Source of the DNA: Symsagittifera roscoffensis
Taxonomy: Eukaryota; Xenacoelomorpha; Acoela; Convolutidae
Assembly (NCBI RefSeq): GCF_963678635.1
Contig: NC_087064.1
Location: forward strand, 49,087,346 to 49,151,345
Direction: 5' to 3'
DNA length: 64,000 nt
The notes beneath the pieces are model-generated. The model did no database searches. It worked only from the letters and a program-made list of their open reading frames with translations, and had not been told where the DNA came from. A program made the position numbers and the translations under genes. Numbering within the stretch: the stretch's first letter is position 1; the number at the start of each line of letters is the position of its first letter. Positions 29,522 to 42,029 of this stretch are shown here, one piece after another.

Positions 29522-29940
29522 TGCCATATATAGTACAAATTATAGTACAAAGTGATATAATTTGCTGCCAGTAACAAATCAAATATTGCAAATAAGCTTC
29601 CTTCAACGAATTTGGAACGTTTTCTGAGACGAACTAAATCTCCGTTTACACGTTAATAGCTCGAAATGTATCGCATGTTAATAGCGCGAAATATATCGCG
29701 CGTTAAATGTCCCAAGTTGGCCAGAATGGCAATCTTTAAACCCTACAATTTTCCGAAAGATGATCAGAGGTGAAATATCTATAAATTTTTTCAAACTAAA
29801 TCTCAGGAAAACTGTAGCTTTTGAATGATAAAAATTTCCGTCAAAAATGGCTAGTTAAAAGTTGAATTTTGTCCGAAGAAAAAAAAACTACCCCGAGCCC
29901 AACTAGTCCGTTAATTTCGTTACGAAATTCGGAACAATAA
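29522..29940 (-). mobile_element. MITE family A, copy A2 (one end missing)
   Basis: Contains the GCGCGAAATATATCGCGCG core (about 29680-29702), AAAATGGCTAGTTAAAA and the TTCGGAACAATAA end. The hairpin end is absent. Confidence 0.75.
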
Positions 29941-30377
29941 TTCTGATACATAAAAAAGTGAATTGCTGTGTGCTACAAAAGTTGGGTCTTTTTAACTATT
30001 CCGCTTAGAAAAACTTCAACATCCTGAACTGAAACTATTTTGCTTCAATTTGATTGGCTACATGCAAAAATCTAATCAGCTTTCAGCACCATTTCGAAAT
30101 TTAATAATTAATTGAAATATTAAAAACTTTGAAAATTGGCATAACTTGATCCAAAAATTGAGCTTTTCAGAAACAAAAAACATGAAATTTGTTTCATGTT
30201 TCAATTTGTAGTATGAAAGGCTGTTTCAATCAATTGCTGCTCAGGATTATTCAAATAATTTGCAATCACGTGTGCTATAGCTTAATGAATTAAATTTTGA
30301 TTTATCATCAAAATTGAAACTCTTTCCGTCCGCAAAAAGTGTAAAACCACAATGGTATCTCTCGTGTTATAGTATTT

Positions 30378-30921
30378 TTGTTGCCAATCGGTATCAAAAA
30401 AACTAACGGATTATTTTCGGGGTCCGTTACTCGGGGTGGTTTTTTTTCAGACAAACTTCGACTTCTTTTTAACCAGCCTTTTTCGACAGAAATTTTAAAA
30501 AACATTCAAAAGGTATTGTTGTCCTGAGCTTGAATTTTTAAAAATGTTTCAGCTTTGATAGTTATTCCGAAAGTAATGTGGCTTAAAGATTGCCGTTTTG
30601 GCCAATTTGGGACAATTAACGCGCGATGTATTTCGCGCTATTAACGTGCAAGCGGAGATTTAATTGGTCTTAGAAATCGTTCCAAATTGGTTGAAGGAAG
30701 CTTATTTGCCATAATTGGTTTGTTACTGGTAGGAAAATCTATCACTTTGTACTTTTTATGGCGTTTGGGTAGATGATTTTTACTAAGATTCTCATTTTTT
30801 AAATACATATTTTTTTAATTTCATTTTATTACTTTTAGTTTCTCCATGTTAATTCTGCTCCATAGACTTCAAAAGGCAGTCGGAACATTCAGGGCTCCGC
30901 CCTGATACGAGCAGTCTTGTT
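30378..30921 (+). mobile_element. MITE family A, copy A3
   Basis: Complete at the hairpin end (CAGGGCTCCGCCCTG, ACGAGCAGTCTTGTT). The other end is diverged. It abuts a family B copy at the shared TTGTT. Confidence 0.75.
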
Positions 30922-31403
30922 GTTCCTACTTTCAAAGAAAACGGAATAATTATGCTCGGTGTGTTATTTTATTCACTCAAGTTTCCCCGATCGGAATAAT
31001 AGTTTTCAACAAAACGTTTTATACCCCATTGAAGATGTCAATTTTTTGAGTTCAAATTTAAAAGATGTTTTACCTCCTATAATTTTTTGCAAAGTTTTAG
31101 TACTTTGAAAATTGGCAAATTGGCCATAATCTGGACTAAATTATAAAGAGTTTATGCATAGGGCTGAGAGCGTAACGCGAATTGTTTATGCGTGGCGAAC
31201 TATCCAGCACAACAAAATTGTTCGAATTTGAATTGAATTTAGCTAATCGGCCGTTTTAAGTTCATACGACTCAAACTTTCACCTTTTGATTTTGTTCAAA
31301 TTTATAGATTTTCAATGTTTTCTTTTCCCACAAACTATTCGATATGAAGTAAGGGACAGTCGGAACATTCAGGGCTCTGTCTGATATACGAGCAGTCATG
31401 TTT
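30920..31403 (+). mobile_element. MITE family B, copy B1
   Basis: Related to family A at the ends (TTGTTCCTACTTTC start; CAGTCGGAACATTCAGGGC and GAGCAGTCATG end) but with a different interior, including GCGTAACGCGAATTG and TTTATGCGTGGCGAA. The inverse copy is at 44800-45243. Confidence 0.7.
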
Positions 31404-31966
31404 TATTTTGCGTTTGTTACGGTGTTTCAGAAAAATGATTTCCGTGGCTTAAACTAAAATTTTAAGGAACTCATTGCGATGATTGCCGATAAACCGTTCA
31501 TAAGTTTTCCGAATAAAGTATCGAATGTTTCCCATAGAAAAACAAGAAACAAGATACAATAAAAATTGTATGAAAAGTTTAAGCTTCTAGTCTGTCTTCT
31601 AAAAAACGGTTATTTTGTAGTTCAAGCTTTATTGGAAAACACACCCAATCCTTTAGGTTTATTACTTTATGTCCAATGCATTGAAATGAATCAAATTTAT
31701 TGCAAATAATCTAATTCACAGACAATGTTGTATTGCACGATTTGATTAAAAGCCTTCAAGCTTCGATACTTTAATCAGAAAGAACCCTCACTGTGGTTCC
31801 ATGGGTAGTAACTGATCACAACCAATTTTCGTATTCCAAAACATCGGCATAATTAATGATTAAAAAATCACTTTGGGATCACTCAACCGAATTTAACACC
31901 TCAATTGAACACCCCAATTTCTCACATTTTATCACCCTTACCTTTCCCATCAACTACCCACGCGCT
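31404..31966. other. Unannotated stretch
   Basis: AT-rich, no coding or repeat recognised. Confidence 0.4.
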
Positions 31967-31974
31967 CTTGCAAC

Positions 31975-32815
31975 CAGTGTTGACCATTTAAATTTTTTTA
32001 AACTGAGATTTCCCGTTTAAACTGGGATCGCTAAATTTAAACACAGTTTAAACTATCACTAAATTTAACTATCATTTTTAAGCATCAACAATCTATGAGA
32101 GAATTAAACGGTTCTTCACAGACAGCATTGAGAGTTTGTTTCTGCGATTTTCTGTGAGAATAGCAGCCCGAGAAAAGTTCTGTTCACACACGGCAGGAGA
32201 AGGTAGAATTCCCAGCACAAACCTAGCAACTTCTGAGAGTCTTGGAAATGACTTCTGGTTTATATGTGATTTGAAAAAGTCAAATGCACAAGTTTGGTCA
32301 TCAATTGTTTGCAAAAAAGTTTCAAGTTCAGTCTCCAGGGTTAAAGCATGACATGTTGTGGCAATTCTTTTGGCAGGAATAGGGCAAGCATTCTCAATGT
32401 GATCTTTCGCGTGACTCAAAAAATTGGACGCCTTCATCCCAGGAAGAACTTGTTGACATAAAAGGCTTTGCCATTTTCCATCTTGAGTTTTCTGGAACTT
32501 AGAATCATAAACCAATCGAAGAAATGCAATGTGAAAAATGAGCTCAGAATATGAATCACAGTGATACAAAACGAAAGCAGTTAACAGAATTCCACACTGC
32601 AAACGTGGCGCCAGATTTATGTGAACAACTGTTAGCGTGGCGATTACTCATTGGATGGCTATGAATGATGAGCGTTTCAATTTGACAATTCGTTTAAACG
32701 GCAGTTTAAACTAATTAGTTTAAACTATTGCAACCACTTTGGAGTAAGTTTAACCTATTCAGTTTAAACGCAGTTTAAACTCTGTTTAAATCTCCGTTTA
32801 AAATGGTCAACACTG
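31975..32815 (-). mobile_element. hAT transposon relic with target-site duplication
   Basis: The ends are CAGTGTTGACCATTTAAA and its inverse ...AAAATGGTCAACACTG. The flanking 8-mers CTTGCAAC (31967-31974) and CTTGCAAC (32816-32823) are identical: the 8-bp duplication expected of hAT elements. Both ends also carry repeated GTTTAAAC motifs (three or more per side), which are likely subterminal transposase sites. Only the last part of a transposase is inside, so it is internally deleted. Confidence 0.9.
32093..32602 (-). pseudogene. hAT transposase C-terminal fragment
   Basis: An open frame of 169 codons on the minus strand. The last 50 residues carry the hAT dimerisation signature: FPRLSEVARFVLGI, then a PSPAVCEQNFSRA element (family form usually SSA..ER.FS) and RRNKLSMLSVKNRLIL. 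The N-terminal DNA-binding finger and catalytic core are missing, so it cannot be an active transposase. The first Met is arbitrary, since the upstream exon or sequence was deleted. Confidence 0.8.
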
Positions 32816-32823
32816 CTTGCAAC

Positions 32824-33139
32824 GCCTTACCCGAACTCGATTTTCATGGGAAAAAATTGATTATCACGGATTATATCGACAGAAAGCTCAACCCATATAA
32901 TCGATTTTCATGACCCAACCAACCATAAAAATGGATTTTTAGGGGATTCTAATCAGTTAGTTTCACTATTTAAAAATTAATTATAATCGATTCTTTTGAC
33001 AATATAAGCGATTTTCTTAGGTCACAAAAATCCATGAAAATCGATTTTTTTTTCTGCTGAAAATTGTTTACAACTAATTAAAATCTTGAAACCTTTGGAA
33101 TGTTCTGCAAATTTAGAACCCGAACAAACATGTTCATCT
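32824..33139. repeat. AATCGATT-rich stretch
   Basis: Repeated ATAATCGATT and AAAATCGATTTT-like motifs in both orientations. Same motif class as 33680-33900 and 46433-47146. Confidence 0.4.
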
Positions 33140-33460
33140 CTAACCTAAAAAAAAACACCCCCTCCCCCCTTCAATTTGAAAAATTTGTCCCCCTTCCTAA
33201 ACCAACCCCTCCAAGTTTACCACCCTTACCCCTAATTTATCCCTCCACGTTTTACACCCACCACCTTCCCTACCACCACCTCATCTACACGTTTTACACC
33301 ACCCCCCCCCCCCCCATCCCCCGGGTTTCGACCACCCCCTCCCACTTCTACTCCCATCCTCTCCGCCTTCAACCATTAAATACCCCCTCCCTCATTCAAG
33401 TGAGAGGAGAGAGATGGGTAGTAGGCGGAGGAGGGGCAGCAGGCGGGGGGGGGTAGTGGC
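33140..33460. repeat. C-rich low-complexity tract with mirrored G-rich end
   Basis: Mostly CCCT/CCAC runs, a C homopolymer at 33301-33315, ending in GGAGG/GGCGGGGG at about 33420-33455. The open frame through it is a low-complexity artefact. Confidence 0.6.
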
Positions 33461-33679
33461 CGAATGGTAACTTTTACTATGGCGACGGTAAAAAAATAGC
33501 AGTCGAATGAAATGTTAAACTGCAAAAACCAAATTGAAAAAGTAGAGAAATTTAAATATTTAAAATCTTATGTAAAAAAATTAAGTTTATGATACCCAAC
33601 CCATAGCAACTGCACTAAACAGGAAGTGGGAAGTCGGATAACTTGCAAAATTTGCAAAACTCACCAATAAACTCTCAAA

Positions 33680-33905
33680 AAATCCATTATAATCGATTAC
33701 AATTGATTATATTGATAAAAAAATATTATGTTTCTAATCCATTTTAAATGGATTATAATCGATTATAATTAATTATTATAGATTTTATTAATATAAAAAA
33801 TATTAGGATTATAATCTATTTTTAATGGATTCTAATCGATTACTTTTGTAATTTTATTGATACTGACTACAAAATAACAATATAATCGATTATTATCAAT
33901 GAAAC
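33680..33905. repeat. AATCGATTATAATC palindrome cluster
   Basis: Repeated TTATAATCGATTATAAT-like palindromes and ATTTTAAATGGATT units within 220 bases. Probably a relic of the same element type as 46433-47146. Confidence 0.5.
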
Positions 33906-34449
33906 TCCAGTGCTGGTACTTATCGGGAATTACGGGTCTTATGCTTTAAACGGCCCAAAAATCAAATTTGAAGCAAAATGAAAACTAAAACTGAAACTGA
34001 TCCTGATTGGCTAATATTAGCCAATCAAATTCGAGCAACTAGGTCAGCCATTTCGATTGATACTGAGATTAATCCTGATTGGCTCGTATAATATATAATA
34101 ACTGAAGTAATTGTATGTTGATTTCGTGTTTTCAATTTGAAATCAAATTTCTGACTATTTTCCTAATTTTGGGCCGTTTAACGCATAAGACCCGGAATTA
34201 CAACGCCTCACAGATTTTCATAATTTTTCAAACAAGAAAAAGAGCTTAATTTGACCTAGTTTTATGTGGGGAGTGGAAAAAAAAGAAAACTTAACAACAG
34301 TTATTCAAAATTTGCTTTCGCCAAATGAAAGTCTCTATTTCACAATTAAAAAACTCAAGTTTTGTGTTTATATGATAAGTTGAAACATAAAACAGGCTCT
34401 TGTTTTGAATATCTAATATTATAAGACATTGCATTTAATTCTTAATGAC

Positions 34450-34995
34450 TACAAGACTGCTCGTATCAGGGCGAAGCCCTGAATGTTCCGACTGCCTTTT
34501 AAGGTTTATGAAGCGGTAATAAATAAATCTCATTAACAAATTAAATGTAAAAAAATGGAAAAAAAAATTTTCGAAAATTTTAAATTTTTTCCATAAAAAC
34601 CATCCCCCCACACGCCATATAAACTACAAAAGAATTGATTTAGCTGCTTGTAACAAATCAATTAAGGCAAATAAGCTTCTTTCAACCAACTTGGAACGAT
34701 TTCTAAGACGGATTAAATCTCCGCTTACGCGTTAATAGCGCGAAATATATCGCGCGTTAATTGTCCCAAATTAGCCAAAATGGTAATCTTTAAGGCCTCA
34801 TAACTTTACGGAAAAAAATGATCACAGTTGAAATATCGTTTCAAATTTTGGCTCAGGACAACAATACCTTTTGAATGATATAAAAAAATTCCGTCAAAAA
34901 TGGCTAGTTAAAAAGTCGAAATTTGTCTGAAGAAAAAAAAAACCCACCCCGAGCACAAATATTCCGTTACTTCCGTATCGAAAGTCGGAACAATA
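34450..34995 (-). mobile_element. MITE family A, copy A4
   Basis: Complete: ACAAGACTGCTCG and hairpin CAGGGCGAAGCCCTG at the left, GCGCGAAATATATCGCGCG core, palindrome ACTTCCGTATCGAAAGT and GGAACAATAA at the right. Confidence 0.85.
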
Positions 34996-35399
34996 ATCCA
35001 GTATAATCCATTGAGTAGAATTTTATGCGGACCGTTCATACAAACCCACTATAATTGAAAACTATTCATGGAACCTCATTGTGAGAAAGAACAAATAAGA
35101 GCTCTGATAATTGTGTCAGATCGTGATTTTTGTAAAGAATTAAAGAAATTTTGGTTAAATTACTTCTGAACTTAAGCAAAGCACTACTTTGAAAAACCTT
35201 GATTGCCCTGCAACCATGTTTTTTATTTGGCTGAATTACTATGATTTACTTCAATGGTTTACAAGGCTGTCTCAAATATTTGATACAATTTAGAAATTCA
35301 AATTGATTAAATTGATTTTTGGCTATTTTCATAATCCAGTTGTTGGCTACCTTTTTCATCCCCTTTTCCTTGAGCTTTCGGTATCAATTTCATCCTTAC
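34996..35399. other. Unannotated stretch
   Basis: No coding or repeat recognised. Confidence 0.4.
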
Positions 35400-35940
35400 A
35401 GCCCGGGTCGAGTACGCGACTAATTTTTCGACTTCGTCGGTCGCGTTAAGTTTAATTACGCGACCGAAAATTCGTAGGGACAATTTCTGGAAATACCGTA
35501 TCTCGGTCGCGATGGTCGAAAAATTAGTCGCGGTGGTCGAATTTTAGTCGTGGCGGTTGAAAAATTAGTCGCGGCGGTCAAAAATTAGTCGCGGCGGTCG
35601 AAAAATTGGTACTAATTTTTCGAACAAAGAGTACTAGTACTAAAAAATACACTAAATTTTCGAACGCTGCGACTAATTTTTTGACCGTCGTGACTAATTT
35701 TTTGACCACCGCGACTAATTTTAGTACCGCCGGGACTAAGTTTTCGACCATGCCGCGGCCAATTTTTTGACCGTCGAGACTACTTTTTTGACCGCCGCGA
35801 ATAACTTTCCTTTGGTCGCGCCGGTCGCTGTTAACCTTTCTTTGGTCGCGGCTAACTTTACTTCAGTCGCGCCGGTCGCGGACACATTGCCTCGGTCCGC
35901 AAAGTCTGAAAATGCCGAACTTTGGTCGCGGTGGTCTGAT
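35400..35940. repeat. Palindromic GGTCG minisatellite
   Basis: About six units of roughly 21 bases (GGTCGAAAAATTAGTCGCGGC-like) run one way to about 35615. The same unit then runs inverted (GCGACTAATTTTTTGACC) to about 35800, so the array is a large imperfect palindrome. A GC-rich tail of GGTCGCG repeats follows to 35935. The frame open across it is a by-product. Confidence 0.8.
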
Positions 35941-36256
35941 CATAAAACCAGAACCTCGACCTTGGTTCTCTTTTTGAGCTACTGAGTTTTTGTTTATTTG
36001 TGTCCAGACGGTAATTGAATTTAGTAAAAATCGCATCCCAACCTTTTTGTTTTCGATTGAGTCTTACAACTTCCAGAAAAGCGACCCACAATCTTTTGAA
36101 CTGCGTGCTTGCATCAATTGAAATGATGCATTTTTTGAGATTGTCACTTGAAACAAAACGGAATTTACAACTCAATTATGGTTCTCGACGAATTGTCTCT
36201 TTTAAATTCTGGTTAGTGGTCATAGCTACGCGTATGTTTTGTATCCTGCTGCAAAA
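35941..36256. other. Unannotated stretch
   Basis: Slightly higher GC, no supported exon. 36249-36256 is the target duplication of the next MITE. Confidence 0.35.
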
Positions 36257-36646
36257 CAGGGGTGGATTGGGGGGGGGGGGTGGTGTTCAGACGCTTCTTC
36301 TCAGGGTTTCGACCCCCTGCCGACTCAAAGGGTCCCCCTTTGTACTATCTAGAGATATCCATTTTTGGTGACGGAGCCTAAATTTTTTTGTCAATGTATA
36401 CTAATTTTGAGTGGGGAGCGCGCGCCGAAAAAACGCAACTTTTTGGTCGAAATTTCCAAAAAATGCCTAAAAACGCTTATTTTGACATGTTTATTTTTGA
36501 CATGCGGCGCAGAAAAACGGTATTTTTAGTGATTTGCGAGAGCTTGGAAAATCAATTTGATTTGGTCAATCTAAAAAAAAGGTCGGCAAAATTTCGAAAA
36601 TTTTATGAAAATCCCGCCCCTCGAAAAAATCCTAGATCCGCCCCTC
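36257..36646. mobile_element. hAT-type MITE, copy 2
   Basis: Ends CAGGGGTGGATT and TAGATCCGCCCCTC. Flanking CTGCAAAA and CTACAAAA match at seven of eight. The interior aligns with 19096-19527 (TTTCGACCCCCTG, ATACTAATTTTGA, CTCGAAAAAATCC). Contains a G homopolymer near 36270. Confidence 0.75.
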
Positions 36647-37904
36647 CTACAAAAAGTAAGTAGCTCAAATGTTATATTAAATTGTTACAGATCCTCGCCT
36701 AGGTATTTCTTTCAATCGTTAAGGAGAAATCGAGATGATTGCGCACTAATATAACTGTCATTTACTCTGGTAATTTAGATGTAATACCATACCTAGAAAA
36801 GGCGAAGAAACATTTAATCCGAAAAACATCACAAAAATTAGCATAGATATCAATGTGTGTTGAAATCCTGCAAAAAATTAACCAACAATTTTTTTCACTC
36901 TGATTGGTTTTGACAACTCTGAAGTTTTAATTATTTCTTTGAAGTGAGTTCAGTAGAATGAAATCTACGTCACTACAGTTATCATATTACTACAGCTACC
37001 CTCTGGCACTTTTCATATACTCGTTAGCGGCAAAGACCAGTTAGATGGTCATTGGATTCGGGGACTGGTCTCTCCTAATTGGAACGACTTTTGTTCTTCT
37101 TTTGAGTCTCAAATGCACCCAGTGATGTTTGATTAACAAGTATATTATTTCTTCCCCTATAGTTTGGACCGCTAGGCAGGTAGGCTCGACATGTTTTAAA
37201 TTTACCATCATTACTTTTTTCTAAAGTTCAATATTTTAGATTTAGTAGCAACAATGCTTTTCATTTTAAATGTAATAGGTAAGCAACAGCTATGTAGCAT
37301 CGAACAATTGCTCTTTTTAAAATATGGCACGGAATCACTGATTACTTGTGTTTTATTAACAATATAACGAGCTAAATATATTCAAAGTTTGCTTTTCGAT
37401 GATCCAATCACGTTTTTTCCTTATAGATCCTTGCCAAAATTTGTATCGGAAATTGGTGATTTTTGATATTTATAAAGCAAGCGTATCCTGTTTTTGAGTC
37501 TTTGAGTGCGTTATTTATGTTGCTTTATGTTCCCTGTAACCTGTAACTTTTAACGCCCTTTAAACCTCTCTGTGATTCGACCCACCATTTTAGGATATCC
37601 AATGGTGGCTGACCCTCTTTAAAATTTATCTGAAAGCAAATTTGGCGCCAATATATACAATTTTTGAGGGGCAGCGGGCGCCAAAAATGCAATTTTTTGG
37701 TCAAAAGTCTTCAAAAATGACTTAGTGGAGTTCAGCAATTTATATAAATATAAATAGACTTAAGAGTCAATTTTTATTGTTAGATTTTAGGTGTTTCAAA
37801 GGAGCCATTTTGACCAGTTTGGTGTTTTTTATCCATATTTCACTTTTCCAGTTTTGAAGTTGTTTTGGTGTGTAGGGAAGCTGTTCAAACAAGAACAAAT
37901 ATGA
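36647..37904. other. Mostly unannotated, with a MITE fragment
   Basis: 37565-37735 is an internal fragment of the same hAT-type MITE (ATTCGACCC, TATATACAATTTTTGA, GCGGGCGCC) without ends. 37040-37140 has an exon-like open stretch (DGHWIRGL to MFD, stop) that I cannot confirm. Confidence 0.4.
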
Positions 37905-39766
37905 CAAAATGTATCAAATCTTGATCTAGAAACCGTAAAACTTCTTTTGCTTTGAGAAAGCTGTACAATTAGTGGTTTTTGCTTGATTCAGTTGACTTCA
38001 AGTGAGTAATAATTGAGTTATAGAAGAATTTCAATCTTGAAAAAAACAGCATAAGGCGAAAGTTAATTTGTTATGTCTTTCTTCACTTTTTACTATCACT
38101 ATTGTTGACTATCAAAACTTGCTTGAAACTTGCTATCAAAAAATGTATCAAATCTTGATCTAGAAACCGTAAAACTTCTTTTGCTTTGAGAAAGCTGTAC
38201 AATTAGTGGTTTTTGCTTGATTCAGTTGACTTCAAGTGAGTAATAATTGAGTTATAGAAGAATTTCAATCTTGAAAAAAACAGCATAAGGCGAAAGTTAA
38301 TTTGTTATGTCTTTCTTCATTTTTTACTATCACTATTGTTGACTATCAAAACTTGCTTGAAGCTTGCTATCAAAAAATGTATCAAATCTTGATCTAGAAA
38401 CCGTAAAATTTCTTTTGCTTTGAGAAAGCTGTACAATTAGTGGTTTTTGCTTGATTCTGTTGACTTCAAGTGAGTATTAATTAAGTTATAGAAGATCTTC
38501 ATTCTTGAAAAAAAACAGCATAAGGCGAAAGTTAATTTGTTATGTCTTTCTTCACTTTTTACTATCACTATTGTTGACTATCAAAACTTGCTTGAAACTT
38601 GCTATCAAAAAATGTATCAAATCTTGATCTAGAAACCGTAAAACTTCTTTTGCTTTGAGAAAGCTGTACAATTAGTGGTTTTTGCTTGATTCTGTTGACT
38701 TCAAGTGAGTATTAATTAAGTTATAGAAGATCTTCAATCTTGAAAAAAAAACAGCATAAGGCGAAAGTTAATTTGTTATGTCTTTCTTCATTTTTTACTA
38801 TCACTATTGTTGACTATCAAAACTTGCTTGAAACTTGCTATCAAAAATGTATCAAATCTTGATCTAGAAACCGTAAAATTTCTTTTGCTTTGAGAAAGCT
38901 GTACAATTAGTGGTTTTTGCTTGATTCTGTTGACTTCAAGTGAGTATTAATTAAGTTATAGAAGATCTTCAATCTTGAAAAAAAAACAGCATAAGGCGAA
39001 AGTTAATTTGTTATGTCTTTCTTCACTTTTTACTATCACTATTGTTGACTATCAAAACTTGCTTGAAACTTGCTATCAAAAAATGTATCAAATCTTGATC
39101 TAGAAACCGTAAAATTTCTTTTGCTTTGAGAAAGCTGTACAATTAGTGGTTTTTGCTTGATTCTGTTGACTTCAAGTGAGTATTAATTAAGTTATAGAAG
39201 ATCTTCAATCTTGAAAAAAACAGCATAAGGCGAAAGTTAATTTGTTATGTCTTTCTTCACTTTTTACTATCACTATTGTTGACTATCAAAACTTGCTTGA
39301 AACTTGCTATCAAAAATGTATCAAATCTTGATCTAGAAACCGTAAAACTTCTTTTGCTTTGAGAAAGCTGTACAATTAGTGGTTTTTGCTTGATTCTGTT
39401 GACTTCAAGTGAGTATTAATTAAGTTATAGAAGATCTTCAATCTTGAAAAAAACAGCATAAGGCGAAAAGTTAATTTGTTATGTCTTTCTTCATTTTTTA
39501 CTATCACTATTGTTGACTATCAAAACTTGCTTGAAACTTGCTATCAAAAAATGTATCAAATCTTGATCTAGAAACCGTAAAATTTCTTTTGCTTTGAGAA
39601 AGCTGTACAATTAGTGGTTTTTGCTTGATTCTGTTGACTTCAAGTGAGTATTAATTAAGTTATAGACGATCTTCAATCTTGAAAAAAAACAGCATAAGGC
39701 GAAAGTTAATTTGTTATGTCTTTCTTCACTTTTTACTATCACTATTGTTGACTATCAAAACTTGCG
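37905..39766. repeat. Tandem repeat, 8 copies of about 234 bp
   Basis: The GTATCAAATCTTGATCTAG landmark recurs at 37911, 38145, 38379, 38614, 38849, 39085, 39318 and 39553, giving periods of 233-236. The copies are very similar and none has a long open frame. Two diagnostic sites (AAAACTTC/AAAATTTC and TTCAC/TTCAT before a T run) vary in a pattern that suggests dimers. Confidence 0.95.
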
Positions 39767-42029
39767 TAAAACCGTTATAGTGGAATATTCTGGCCATACT
39801 TTGTGAACTCAACAGAAGTCTAAAAATTTTTCTCTGCTGGTTATCTGAATATTTTTAGTTAATCATTTTCGCGACCCAATTTTTCCTCTAAACATAGCAT
39901 AACAATACCTACGTGTTCACTCAAAAAATATATAGATATCTTTCAAAAAACTATATTCAAATGTACTTATTCTGTGTCCTACATTCCTACATTGCAAGAC
40001 CATTCTCTTCATCTCTGTACCTTAATTTTTCTACCTGGTCACTTCACTCCTCTGCTACTCAAATTCATGACAAAAAGTTTCCCAATTAAAATAATAACGC
40101 CATAAACTAATGCTCTATGAAAACTTACCCTTAATTCCTGTTTTAGTACTTGACACTAAACTTAAACCTGCAATTAGCTCACACGCTACAATCAATAACC
40201 TGGTTTATCTCGGCTTAAATACAGAAAAAGAGGTTTATTAAAATCAAAAAAGAGATTATCGAGACACTGGACTTATTTTTTTGAATAAAAACTTCAGAGA
40301 ACCGATATGGTAACAAATGTCATGAAATTAACTAAGTCAACGTCTTCTAGCGTCGGGTCAAAACGAAATGCTGCAAATTTTGGAAATACCAAACAAATTT
40401 GCAAAAAATATATACCAAAAATATTTTTCGTTGCAATGAATGACCATAAGCTCACAAAAACTGAAAAAAAAAACATTTTAACACAACAGTTTCAAACCTT
40501 ATGTCTGCTCGGAAAAAAAACTAATTGTACATTTTCAGAGCGTTATCTAGTTTGCGTTAATTCAATCTAAGTTTTAAACGTTGTCTAATTGTTGTTGGTT
40601 TCCATTGTACTATAAAGCTCAAATTCTTACTATATTTTAAATATTTTGTCAGGTTGTTTTGGTACGACGTTTCCTTGTTTCTGATACGAAGAACACTCCT
40701 TGCGGTATAACTCTAAGATCAAAAGTTTTTTCAGCTATCTGACCCCTTTAAAATTTATGTTTTTCTACCTTCAAATATTTACGTCAGTTTTGGTCAAACA
40801 AAATTGTGGAGTCAGTTTTAGTCAAACAAAACTTTACGATGAAAAGATACACTTTTTTAAAGTCAAATCATTTCATCATTAGGAGTTTTCGACAAGATCA
40901 TTTGTGCTAAAAACTTATACGTTCTACATGGTGCCCGTTTGATCGCGCAATAATTATCCTAAATCAACAAAAATCGCACATTCAGACTCCCATAACGTAA
41001 CAGAAATAATTACAATTGAAAAATCTCTTCAAAAATCTCGAGAAACTCTAGGCGATGCCGGAAGCTGGAACAACGAACAAACCAGAGCTTTAATGATGGG
41101 CTAGTTTGAATTCTGCCGTCATTAAGTGTCACTGCTGTCATGTTAGCTTCATCAAGATATTCTATATAAAATTTTTTGATGACAAATTTCTCGGAGATAA
41201 AGTGTCTTTGATTAAAATTTCTTTGTCAATTTTGTTTTCGAAGTTTTTCGGTAACATCTGAATGGAATGGATAGGTCCTGTACCGAAAAAATGTGCAATC
41301 AATTTTATAGAGATAAGCTAGCAAAATCGATTTAGTTTTATACAAAATCGTAGCTTACAAATTTATTTCAATCATTTCGAGATCAATTTGAATCAATTTA
41401 TTTATTTAAAATCGATAATTTTTGTGTACATGATATTTACAGATTGCATTCAGATTTTTTCTACTATTACACAATAGAGAAAAATGAAAAAAATATATAT
41501 TCAATGCTTTTCAATTGAATTTTTGTGTTGATGTTCAGACCGAAAAAAAACTGGAGTATAATTAATATTTAAACTTTTTTCATCAAAAATGAAAGACTCG
41601 ACCTTGAAGTGTCCAATTATTTAGTTAATTACTTACAAAAATTGCGCCTAGAACGTTGATAAGGAAAATGGCCGTTGAAGATATTTCGATTAAATTTTTT
41701 AATCACCCCGGGAAACCTTGCATTTGTAAAACTCAAATGGGGTTCTCTTAAACTCAATAGTTTGCAGTCCAAAACTTCAACTTTTTAGGGTTTAGTGTCC
41801 TTAGGTCAATTTTTCAGGGGCTTTTTTCAGGGCCGATTTAAATAACTAATTTTGAAAAACGAATAGTTTTTATTTTCATTTCTTTTGTAAAATGGTCTTA
41901 AGGCAACCATTGAGTAAAACTTTGAATAAGTATGAGCGTGTATGGTGTAATTGTATGAGACCAGATGAGTTGATACTTAGGCTGAATCGGCTAAGCGATC
42001 GGATCGCCGCTATAGGCTTATTAAAAATG
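39767..42029. other. Unannotated stretch
   Basis: AT-rich. Open frames at 40307-40570 and 40700-40882 have biased A/T composition and no supporting features. No repeat recognised. Confidence 0.4.

Noticed and set aside
33100..33456. 118-codon Pro-rich frame
   Set aside because: Pure low-complexity C-rich sequence with a homopolymer; no gene structure.
35767..36371. Open frames 35767-35985, 35858-36175 and 36015-36371
   Set aside because: They run through the GGTCG minisatellite and MITE sequence and lack splice or motif support.
37040..37142. Exon-like stretch ending in a stop
   Set aside because: Plausible codon use but no partner exon, and the acceptor is weak; not enough to call a gene.
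37905..39766. CRISPR-like interpretation of the regular repeat
   Set aside because: Units are contiguous 234-bp tandems without unique spacers, in a eukaryotic context.
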